A stretch of 64,000 bases of DNA from contig WEDG01004211.1 of the NCBI GenBank assembly GCA_017591395.1, positions 1 through 64,000 of the forward strand, written 5' to 3'. Made by a program: the position numbers and the translations under genes. Each line of letters begins with the position of its first letter. Position 1 is the first letter of the stretch. Below are positions 23,737-35,365 of this stretch, one piece after another. The notes beneath the pieces are model-generated. The model did not search any database, was not told the origin of the DNA, and saw only the letters and a list, made by a program, of their open reading frames with translations. Source of the stretch: Schistocephalus solidus (lineage: Eukaryota; Platyhelminthes; Cestoda; Diphyllobothriidea; Diphyllobothriidae).

Positions 23737-26700
23737 GTAAGCCCATTAGTACATTGTTTTTACGCTCTCAAGGTCTCAGATATACACATTAGCAAATTCT
23801 CTGACTCTGAACGAAGCGCCGACCTGTTCAAGTTATGCTCTGATTACATTCCAGTTATACTGCCAGACATAGTTATGGTTTCAGGTAGGTCTGCGTTTTC
23901 ATTTTTGGGTACGTTATAGGTGACATAACTGATGCAAAACTTCAGAACCGAGCTGGTTCAATGCAGTTCTCCGAAGAATGGACAGTTTACAACGATATTA
24001 TTAGAAGATCTGGCGTTCTTAATTACACGAAGTGGCTCGATATGCGTGGTAATCATGGTGAGCAGACTCTCTTTCATTTAATTGTTTATGTTTAGATGCC
24101 TTCAATGTCCCATCGCCCGAGCATGCGGAGAATTACTTCAGGTAAGCGCTGCCAAACGTACGCGTCAAATCATATGCCGCCCCAGTCCTCGATGACTTTT
24201 GCTTTTCACTTATAAGAGTGGTCTCGTACGTGGCATTCTTTCATGTTTCTGTAGTCATTTTTACTCCTTCCGAAGGTTGTAGAAGTATTTTACGCAGCTG
24301 TGGTCCAATAACTGTTTTTCTCGTCCTACCACCTTTCCTGCAAAGGATTTTGGACTCGGATTTAAGAAGAATCCGTAGGGTATATGGTAGCTTATTGCTA
24401 AATCAAATAAATGTCTTTAAGAATGTCGACGTGGTCGATACCTAAGCACTGCAACGTCAGTGCGCATTTAGAGGTCAGCGCTTCGATTCGGCCTCCCTAA
24501 TTTGCATTAAAAGGTGTTTCCTACCGCCTAGTTACTGTTCCCGCTTCTTCTGATCTCTTAACTTTGGTAGGGTCCATGGTGAAAATCAGTTATCACTAAG
24601 GCCTTAGTTCATGCCAGTTTTATGAAGTGTTGTGAAGTTGAAACGTCTCCTCTCTCTCTCACTCTCACTCACTCATTCTCTCTCTCACACACACTATATA
24701 TACATATACAGCCCCGCCAGCAGCCGCAGAGCGGCTAGTGATATAGGCAGAATGATATTACTGACAAAGACAAGGGAGACTGGAATGGCCATTTCTGGCT
24801 TATTAGCCGTCATCAGCCAGCCATACCCAACCACAGGCACTGCGGCGCCCGAGGCTCGAACTCGCGCCCTGTTGGGCAGAAGTCTAACGCTCTAACCACT
24901 GCGCCACGAGCTCGTTGTCGAGCTTATCATCCCCCGAAGAAGAAGAAAGAAAGGAAACGAGTTCATGGACCGGAATGTATTTGGACTGACGTTTCGGAAA
25001 CCCCTTCGTTTCCATCATCAGAGTTCTGTGGTTGATCTTCCTGTTGGTCTTGACTTTTTCAGCCTTGACGCCTGCGTGGTATTATATCCCTGCTCGGAGT
25101 ACTAACTTTGATCTGTCTGTTTGCTGCTTTTTGTTGGCTTAACCTCTCCACTCGCGTGACATATGTTTCTTTTGCTGCCGTCGTATTTATTGGCAGGTCA
25201 GCGTGTGTAGTGGCCTGTCACTCGTCAGCCAACGAACTGATCAGTCGTTGACGCCCGCGTGATTTATTTCAGCCTCGTGGGCGTGGTGGTGTTCCACGCT
25301 GATCACGTGGCCTCCGGCCGGCTTCTCTCTTCTTTTTCTCTGGTGTCCGTTGTCTGCCATGCTTGGTTTTGCTCGACTGTCCAATTGGCCCTACCCGAAC
25401 TGACTCGAGCCTTTTGCGTATCGCCTTCCGCAAGAAAGGAAGCGCTGGCTGCAAAGGTCACTGATGCTGCGATGGCGCGCTTTTACGGCCTACCAAAGGT
25501 GCACAAGCCAGGAGTGCCATTACGGCCCATCGTATCTTTACGCGGCACCCCAAGTGACTAAGCTGGTGACATGAAAATAAGGACAATGGTCTACCGGAAG
25601 GCAACTAAAACCATGCGTATCCTCCACTTCAGAAGCAACCACCCCGTTGTTCACAAACGCAGTTGTGTCAGAACCCTCTTCCAACGCGTTCAAACACACT
25701 GCAGCGACGACAGTGCATGCCCTATTTGAAGCCAACGGTTATCCGAAGCCCTTTATATACAAGTGTCTTAGGAAGCCCAACCATGAGCGATCGAAATGAG
25801 AAGACGCGAAGTTCTGGCTCGTGATCCCTTAAGTGAAAAAACGTATCAGAGGCGACGGCCAAAATCCTGAAACCTTTCGGGATCGGTGTGGCTCATAAGC
25901 CTGAATCAACAATCAGACAGCACGTCATGAGGCCCAAAAAACCGCTACCAATGACAGAACAATCAGCAGTGGTCTACAGCATACCATGCCAAAACTGTGA
26001 CGCGAGGTATGTTGGTGAAACGGGCAAACGCCTTGGCACAAGATTGCATAAACACCAGCTTGTAATCAACCACAAAGATAAGCTGTCTATGATCTATGGT
26101 CACATACAACAGAAAAACCACAGTTTCGCTTTGAGAAAGCGAGGGTAATCGGCCGAGCCAACGATTAGATGACCAGACTGCTGCTTGAAAGTTGGTCCTC
26201 AACGGGCACCCTTAACAGAGCCATAGACTTGCATCCCACCTACCAGGTGATATGCAAAAGGCTCGAGTCAGTTCGGGCATGGGCCAATTGGACCGTCGAG
26301 CAAAACCAAGCATGGCAGACAACGGACACCAGAGAAAAAGAAGAGAGGAGCCGGCTGGAGGCCACGTGACCAGAGTGGAACACCACCACGTCTACGAGGC
26401 TGAAATCGACTCACGCGGGCGTCAACGACTGATCAGTCCGTTGGCTGACGAGTGACAGGCCACTACGCACAACAACAACAACAACAACTACGACGGCAGC
26501 AAAAGGAATATATTTCACACGAGTGGAGAGGTTAAGCCAACAAACAGCAGCAAACAGACAGATCAAAGTTCGTACTCCGAGCAGGGATATAATACCAGGC
26601 AGGCGTAAAGGCTGAAAAAGTCAAGACCAACAGGAAGATCAACGACAGAACTCTGATTATGGAAATGAGGGGGTTTCCGAAACGTCAGTCCAAATAAATT

Positions 26701-29700
26701 CCGGTCCATGAACTCGTTCCTTCTTCGGGGGATGCTGAGCTCAATAAGATATCTGGACCTCGAATCTTTACTCATATTGATATATATGTATGTATATATT
26801 CAATCTAGGCACTACTCTGTCCAGGGTCGTAACTTTCCCCAATCCTACATGATAAACCATCGAAAACCCTATGGGACCTACACTTTTGTTGGTCTTGACG
26901 CCTGCCCATCACCAGGCTCCAAAAGACCACTGAACTTTTTCGGGGTAATCACTACGGTAAGTTTCTTGTGTCCGTTTAGCTTTTGTTCTCTCTAATCTTG
27001 ACTACCGGTCGGCTAAGCTGACTTGTGGTGGTATGAGATTTAAAACTTTGGCGTTTGATGAATATCTCACAACTTATAGGAAGTTGGTGAAAGAAATTGA
27101 ACTAAGCTACTTTTGCCGTCTTTCCCTTGCACGTGACACAGTCGCAATTATCGCTTCCCCGAATAGTAATAGTCCAATTGTGCTCTCGGGATACTGCCAA
27201 TACCACTTCCACTATTGTTCTCGTGTCGCTGATTTGCCTGGGCCTTCAAATAAGTAGCATGTTAGGAAATAGGCTATTCTTTCATAATAGAGAGAACTAG
27301 CTTGAATTCTGGACCGCTTACAAGAGCGAACTTGCAAGTTCCAGTCAACGCGGTTTGGTCTTGTTCAAGCAGAATAGTTAATGCGCGCCAGTAGGATCGT
27401 TCTCAGATATCGATGACATTTTGGATGCGGCATCTGTTCGCACGCATAGTGAAAGGGATTGGTCAAAAATGAAGTAACATATCAAGGAGGAAGTTACAGG
27501 GACGATTGAGGATGTAAACTTAGAGAATAAAAGGAAAGAAATAAGCGAAATTCTTCAAAGATATAATTAATTGAAAAAGATTAACCAAGCCCAGCCTGCA
27601 TGTCTTATTGATAGAATGGAAAGAAACCTACTCTACAGTGCATCTTTCATTTTATTACGCTCTGTAAACCCGGCTTTTCATTTCTTAGCTTTATGGAGGT
27701 AAAGCACAGCCGCTCAGAACTCCAACCGTCGTTAATTACCGGTTTTGGGTTCTGTAATTGTATTCTCTCTTTTATTGAACTTCGATTGGGCTCGAAATGT
27801 TAGTTTTTTTTTGAAATAGATGTAAAACTACTCACATTTAAGCCCATCATTGACGTAATGCCATTATATGTTGAGAAGTTGCTGAAGATGTATTTTAAGG
27901 ACCTAATCGAAATCATCCATAAAAGGCTCCGTAAGACTTTGTCTCTGATGATGGATTCAAGTGAGATTCCGAAACGTCAGACTAATAAAGCCCGTGTTCC
28001 ACTGATCGTCTCCTTTGCGGCTGCTTCCTAGAAGTTTCCTTTTTGCTTCTATTACCAATTTGGTATAGCTTTTTAATCTCATCAACTTTTGGGGCCTGTT
28101 CCATGGTGGCAGGCACCTTGATCAATGATTTATGCGGTCATATATAACCGGTTTGGCTGCCATTCTCTGGAGTTGGTGTAAGGACTCCTAGTTGCAGGAT
28201 CTAGACTATGCTGTCTAGACAGAAAGCTGTGCGGTCCCTTTATGGACCTACGTATTACAGCACCATTGGGTGAATCCGAAAATTCTCTCAGCTGACTCGC
28301 GGTCTGAGCATTTTAATGGTGAACATTTACTACGGATCGAGACCGGATTTCGGTGTTCATAGCCTCGGTTATGTTGGGTTCTGTTAGTTTTAAAACATCA
28401 AGGCGCCTTACATGGGGCATTATAGACGCGAGTGATAGGTAAACTTTCAGGCGTCCGTACGAATGGGTTTACTATTATGAATCGAAATATGAAATTTTTA
28501 ATTCGATAAATCTGGTTTTTAATGCGACCGCTAATCCAATATCAACTTACTACATGTTCTTAGCTCTGTTGGAAGCACGTGCTGGTGACTTATAGCGGAT
28601 TCTGGCCAGCGCAACTCAAATTTTTATAGCCATTGTTGCATCGAGAGCCAGGCCGAAAGCAATCAGTAAGTTGAATGCTTGAAACGTCCAGTCCCAGCCC
28701 TAGCAATGCTCGTGACTAATTTCCATGCAAGCAATCCATGTTTCGCCTGCTGCGAGAGGGCGATGATCACGCCGTGTCTATGAGAGGACTACCATGTGAC
28801 GTAACAGAGGGTGAAGTAGAGGTTGCTCGTCAGGAATTTGCTTTTGTTCGGGGTGTAAAGCTGTCTATCAGCACTCTGTTTGTCCCAGCCTTCCATTTTA
28901 TGTTACTCTTGCGGGGGGCGGAGAAGATGAGGCTAAAAACAGATTATGTTTCCTCCAAAGATTTTTCGGACAACTCGATGTAGTCGGCAGATTAAAGATC
29001 AGAGCTGGAAGGGTGTTGCCTTACCCGGACTCGTTTGTAACTGCGGAATGCAGTGGACAGAAGTAACTCCATCGCGCGTTAAAGAGCACTTGCAAGTGGA
29101 CACAGCCTCTTTGGACGTCAGCATTGACAACGAAGTACTCACCGTAAATACACATCACTGGTCGATGATGCGGGATATTATTACTTTGGTTTTTTTTTCT
29201 CTGTTGGGCGCATTATCTTGATTGTGTGCCTCGGTTTTCGGGAGTGCACACGCTCTGCGAGGTAACATCGAACCGAATAGTGCAGGTCTGGACACGTTTG
29301 TTTTTGCGGGCTCAGCGAAATAGGTGGAGTTCTGCCTTGATTTCCTTAAACTTTCGTGGTGCTATGGTCGTGAAAACCCTTTTCTTTATGACTAACAAGT
29401 TCACTGTCTAGGATGCAGAGCTTAGCTTGTCCCCTAACACCATCCAGCCTCCTTCAGTCATGTTAAATTTTCTTTCACTTTCCTAGTACATATGTCCTTG
29501 TTTCTTTCCAATCCCAGTCCCTGCCCGTTTTTAGCATTGGCAGTTTTCCAGGATATGGAGTTTCCCTCTTTGTAGTAGACAGCTTTTCTGATCCTCTCTT
29601 GACAGGATCTGGCGCAAATGCTGGAAGTATTTTCTTCCAAGGCGTCTGCCAGTAATCAGACATTCTGGTTTGGTCACTACCCTACCTCTACCATCATTTC

Positions 29701-32700
29701 ACCGGGCTTCGACTTGCGCGGTCTCATGAGGTAACGTGCTGCACAACTGTTGCCTTTCTGCCGACTTTTTGGTTGCACCCACACTAATTCCCGTGCTCAA
29801 GTTACTGGTACTGCACACTGACCACTTAGGTTACCATCGTCATCCGGTACAGTAGAGAACCTAACTCATGCAAAAAAACGGAAATTTAGGAGGGATTTAT
29901 AATCACTCGCAAACCAGCATCAAAGCTTTGAAATAATACTGAACAGCCTTAAGCGAATTTAAGGAAATGTGAAAAGCAATATTTCTTTGTTGAAACATAC
30001 TAACTTTATGATAAAAGCGGCAAATTCTGAAAACGCAAAAAATTGTTGTAAATGTGACGAATAAATTTAAATAGAATTGTAAGGTGATCGCATACCATTT
30101 TTTTGCATTTTAAGAGAACCCTCCGTTCGAAAAATTTCTTTATCGATATTTCTGGTATTGGATTAAAATTAGCTTCAGATCGTCCTTAAAATACCGGTGA
30201 ATATTTCACTATTTTCGCTCTATTAGCAATAAATTCAGATCCTGTTCTATATGTTTACCAAAACTTTCAAAATAAGATATTTATTAAAAGAATTTACTGA
30301 AGTCGTGATCTTTTTAGATATTTTTTTCTAATAGCGATGGCCGTTTCCGTCATATTTGTCGTTTCCAAGAAAAATAAATGCCGGCAACACAATTCGGAAC
30401 TTAATATGCCTAGGATCAATAAAAACGTTGTATAATAAGCTACCTCCTTCAAAAGCACGTTAATTAGATATTTCTCTGACGAATAGATGTGGACTTTATG
30501 TTTTTCCAAGGTTAAGTCAGGGGAAAATGTGGAAGTTTTATGGGCTTTGCGACTTCCCTGAAAACAAGTGGTACGTTTTCTGCTGAAAATGAAAGATCTC
30601 ATTTTTCGCCGCATATTGGAGCTTTTTTGCTACATTTGTTTACCTTAATGCCCCGTTCTAAGACGGCAAATACACAGCAGAGTATCCGAATATATACTAA
30701 GATTTTGCGAAAATCGCTGACCTTCTGTCCATAACGTTTCTAAATTCCGGAGTAGCGGAAACTATATTATACAAAAAGTACGTTATCACATGCTTTTAAT
30801 TTAACGTAGGTATTTCTGTAGTCTATGTCCACAGTATCTTGTACGTATTTTGTTAACAGTTCATTTTCGCCGTAGTAAAACAGAAGTACTGGCAGATAAG
30901 TTTATGCCTGCATTTTGTGACAAAAGCATTAGCAATTTGGACAGAATAATTTTTAAAGCTGAATTTTTTTTGCTTTAAAAAATGGGATTCCTTTCATTTG
31001 CCTTCACATGATTTTCAGTGAATTAAGATCAAAAATTCCGGTTACAGAAGGGATTTATTTGAAACCTTTCTTGCTTATATTAATGATCTTTTATAGCACT
31101 GCACAAAAGTTATGGACTTTGCTCTGTGATATTAAACAGCATAGAAACTTTCTGTGATGTCTATTTCTTCCGAATCCTGCCGATTTTTAGTCAATATATA
31201 AGATTAAACATACAGTGTTCTTTATTAGGTGTTCTTAGTCCGAAATCCACGCAACAAACCAAAATAGCCAGACTGAATGTACGCTTTAATGCTCACTCAA
31301 ATTTAGATCACACATTGCATGTGTTAGGTCATCTTCTGTAACTGGTGAAGTCGAGTTTACTTGCCGTATCATTATTTCCTTTAAGCGTCAAATTTATATT
31401 TTTAAAAGTGGATTTTCGGGTTGTCATTCATTGAGCCTCAAGATTATGTGCCTGCCTGCTCTTTATGCACTGTTTCCATCCCTTCTTGCTTCTTTAAACT
31501 AGCAATTTTTTTACTTAAACCCATCTATATACTGCCTACCTTCCTGTGTTGACTATTGGATTTATTGGTCATCTTCAACACTAGTTGTCTTGCTAAGTTG
31601 CAGATCTGGCATTGTGAGGAAAAATCTTTGAACTACGACGGTGAGGTAGAGTTGCACCCCCCCGATTATCGAGCTGGGCAAGTAGCGCATACCTTCATTT
31701 TCCTCCAGGACGTGTGAAGTTTTGTCATATTTGGGGCTGTTGTCAAGTAGCATGAATGAGCGACAACTGTACTTGTCTGTTTCCAAGCACAGCGATTGGG
31801 TTCCTTTATTAAACTAACCTAGTGGTCATGGGTAGATAGAAGACGGCTCAAACTGCACATTCCGCTTTGAACGTGCATGACTTGATTTACAGTCCCCGTG
31901 TCAAGTTGATCGCATTGGAAAATTAAGTAAATGATGGAGGGGATGGAATGCGGGACCGTTTTCACTTTGGTTGTAATTAGTCGTGCATGGTATGCGTGTT
32001 CAGTCAGTACTCTCGTATGGATCAAAGCTCTGATATCGCAGCGTTACAAGGGAAACGCTGCCACTGCTGTGGTCAGCTGAGGAAGAAGAAACGCTCACCA
32101 AGTTATGGTAGTATGCATTCCGAGCTCTTCGTAGCTTGATGGCAACCCATAGATCTGTAAAAGAGCGCCTAAGGATAGAAGAACAATGTCCTGCTTTGTA
32201 GTGTTTTACCTAGAATCAAGTGTCTATTGCCTTCTTAAGGTGTTTTAGGCCAAATGTTTTTTTAGAAAATTGTCTCAGTGTTTTCTTAGATAGGCTGTAT
32301 CTTTTATCGGTTTTCATTAACCAGTCGGCGAGCGCTGTCGTAGACCCGAAACTGAACTGCTATTAACGCTTAAGGAGGTAAAGTTAAGTAACAGTATTGT
32401 GTGTCAGTCCAGCAACTTCAGAGAGAATTGCCCGTTCACAGAAAGCCGCTTAAACGACCAAGTTTTTCTTGGTGCAAGAATTGGTTCATTACGTTATCGC
32501 TACTAATTGCAGGACATGACAGTGTAACTGTTCCACGTGGACATTCGTAAAAAACGCTGTATTTGTTCTCATCGATTTCGTCTGTTAACAAAAAGATTCA
32601 TTTTTCCTTGGAGTCGTTACTTTCCACTATCATATGCTTTCATGTCGGAATTTATCCACTGCAGAACTTTTTGAAGAAAAAATGAGTAGCGTGGTGCCGC

Positions 32701-35330
32701 AGGATTTCATTTAAGTTTGCGTGTTTCTGCGTCCGATTCATACTCTATTCAATGAATACCTGCTTTACGGCCACCGGAGACAATCTTCATTTCACTAGTT
32801 CCATACTCCCGTTAAATTTTAATTCTCTCGCGTCTAAAAATCGGCACGCGTGTGGCACGCGTGTGGCCTGCATAGACGCCCATTTGGCCACTGCGCACAC
32901 ACCTCTATTCGTGTCGACTTTGTCTTAGCTCTGGAATGTAGTGGATGTGTGAAGATAGCGTGAGGTTTCTGTAGCGCAAGTCACCATGGTGCTCCGGGGA
33001 CAGTGTTGTTTCTCGTCACTGCCGACAGACGAACTACCTTATACCTGCCCACAAACCTTGGTTACTTTTGTTCCTCTGGCTTCATTTGTCAATTTATAAC
33101 ACTATATTGGACTGATGCCGTGCGGTTGCGAATTTGGCTGCGCATTTACCTCTCATTCCCCTGTATTTCTGTTTCAGCAAAACAACTTTTGCCTACTTCT
33201 GTGGCCATCTTCACACGCTGAGGAATGCGGTGCCGTACATGTATGCCCTACAGCCCGAGGGTTTCTTCGAACTCGAGTTGGCTGACTGGCGTGACGCCCG
33301 ATTGTGAGTTTCACTAAGTAAAATCACTGGAACTGGCTTTAAGTCGACTCAATGCCATTTGTTTTCCTGGCTTACGGAATTGCCAATCAAGATCTTTGTT
33401 TTTAAGACTGTCACTCAGGTTACATGCATTACCTTAAGTCGGAAAAATACATAGCATCGATCTGGCATATAGAAAATGCGAATTTTTTTATGGGTTGAAC
33501 TTACAGTTCATTTTCGTTTGTTTACCCTGTGGCCGAGTTTGAAACTACGATCATCTGATTTTTGCTTTTGTGTCAGATGTACACTGTTGGTCAAATTATG
33601 AACCCCCACCATTGAACCATGCTAACATTAAGCGATTAGAATGAGCGTCGTACTTTGTTTGCTCAGGCTGTTATTAATTTGAGACAAAGCAAACGAAAAT
33701 AAGGAAATGTGGTTAACTTGGTCACAAATTTTGAGAATTTTTACCATTACGCAGAATTGCAAGCCCACTTCATCCTTGCATTTTGTCAAAGAAATGTGAG
33801 ACTTGATCTTGCTTTACCCTACTCCAGACGTTCATGATCGAGTCTAAGATAGGCAAACGTATTTTTTTCCGGTGCTTTGGGGATCATCCATTGAAGGTAC
33901 GTGCAAATAGGCTCTATTTCCTCAAGACCAGATCTAGCTCACCATGGAATATATTTGCTGTCAGGAAAACTTTAAAACCTCAAACCGTGTGTCAGTAATG
34001 AGTCGGTGCATTTTCATTCCGGAAAATCAATTCTAGCAGGTTTTGCAGTGTTGACAGTAGATACAATTATAGTACCACTATACAATACAAACCACTAATG
34101 TTCTCCTAAAGGAAAATTGGTCTGTGCATTCCCGATCTCCAGACAGCTGCCAAAACATGGATAAAATTTCCATGCTCGTGCACAATCCATATAGTCATTT
34201 CGTCGTAAAATGGTTCGCTATTCGATCTCTTAACCCGGAACCGTGAGTCAGGTCTCAGCCGAAGCCGTGGATCATCGGTCCAATTAACTTGGTTTACTTG
34301 AGCCTATCACAATGTATGCCGTTGTGTAGCCCAATCCAAGTGGATGCGCTTATCGTTTCTATTCCATCGTATTACTTTATTTGGTTTTTGTTAAACCTGG
34401 CTTGTCCAAACCATTCTCACAGTAGGATGGATGTCTGAAATGGGACAGTTCGATCATCGCTGACGTGATGTCCACTGTGTGCTCCACAGCGTTGCGTTCT
34501 CAGGGATGCTGACTTACGCGTGACTTGGTTTGTAATGTTACTTGACTCGCGAGCATCTACCGCACCCTGCCCTTCCTCAACCACTTGATTCCGATGTCAA
34601 AAGAGAGTCAAGAAGACCGGGAGTGGGCTCGTGCGCATGTCGCTGGCGCGACGTGAGCCTGCGCCTAGGTGTTCCACCACCTGTCCCTATGTGTGGCTTT
34701 TGTTATGGATGCGCAACTATGCCGTGCTCTAATATGGCCACCAGTCTGAACTCCGCGTGCACTTCACAAACTGAAAAAAACTGCAAGAGCATGACAGCAC
34801 ACGCATTTCGGCAGCCTTCTGTGGTCTGGTGCCGTTGTTGTCGTCGACTGAACGCTACCGGAACTCCGCTTTTAATCACCTATCGTTCCGTACCGTTCCG
34901 TTCATCTTGTACAGTGTCTCTACGTTCAGCCTCGATTATCCAGTGTCTTGATTTACTCGTCTTTCACCTCTCGATCATCTGTCTCGCTTTTTTCTGATGA
35001 ATTGGAAATGCCTCCACAAAGGCAGTCGACCCACCTATTGATCGCAGAGGCGATCTACCTATTCGCCCCCTAATGTATGACACAGGTGTACACTGAGGCA
35101 CTGATCTCGTCACTGGTTTTCTGGCAGGTCTTTAGTTTTTCACTCGCACATGTAAATCAGACAACCGGATCGCAGAGTATGGTGCTTGCCTGCTACGATC
35201 TGCAGTACTCCCTTAGTATACAGGCGTGGAGTGAGTGAACCTACTTTGATGAAACGCTCTCCGCTCGTTAACGAAGCGCACTCGTCTCGTTCTGCCTTGG
35301 GGCTCCTTTTCGAGTCCCACCAGCAACGGC

Positions 35331-35365
<35 letters not shown>

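Larger units (their letters stand above)
24920..26742 (+). mobile_element. Penelope-like element with long inverted ends, internally deleted
   Basis: Inverted arms of about 500 bp (24920-25420 and 26251-26742) enclose coding remnants on +. First is an RT piece at about 25425-25560 with ARFYGLPKVHKPGVPLRPIV, diagnostic of Penelope RT. The catalytic palm is missing because a deletion joins it near 25560 to the linker (LHFRSNHPVVHKRSCVRTLF at about 25615-25680, another frame). Then comes a GIY-YIG endonuclease (25888-26148) with VVYSIPCQNCDARYVGETGK and TRLHKHQ. The frame shifts near 26145 before the end of the protein. Penelope elements are known to carry direct or inverted terminal repeats with hammerhead ribozymes; both arms here contain one. 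Non-autonomous. Located in a TMEM62 intron and abutting a SINE. Confidence 0.88.

Noticed and set aside
24840..24912. tRNA gene candidate
   Set aside because: The head is tRNA-like, but no clean anticodon stem folds, and the following body repeats at 63545-63725; called a SINE instead.
34542..34997. 151-codon plus-strand frame in a TMEM62 intron
   Set aside because: No recognised motif, no conserved copy, no splice context; length is not unusual for chance in a 64-kb window.
35230..35340. Possible second tRNA-derived SINE ending in the AGT microsatellite
   Set aside because: Only a B-box-like TTCGAGTCC is convincing; no A box at the right distance and no second copy in the window.
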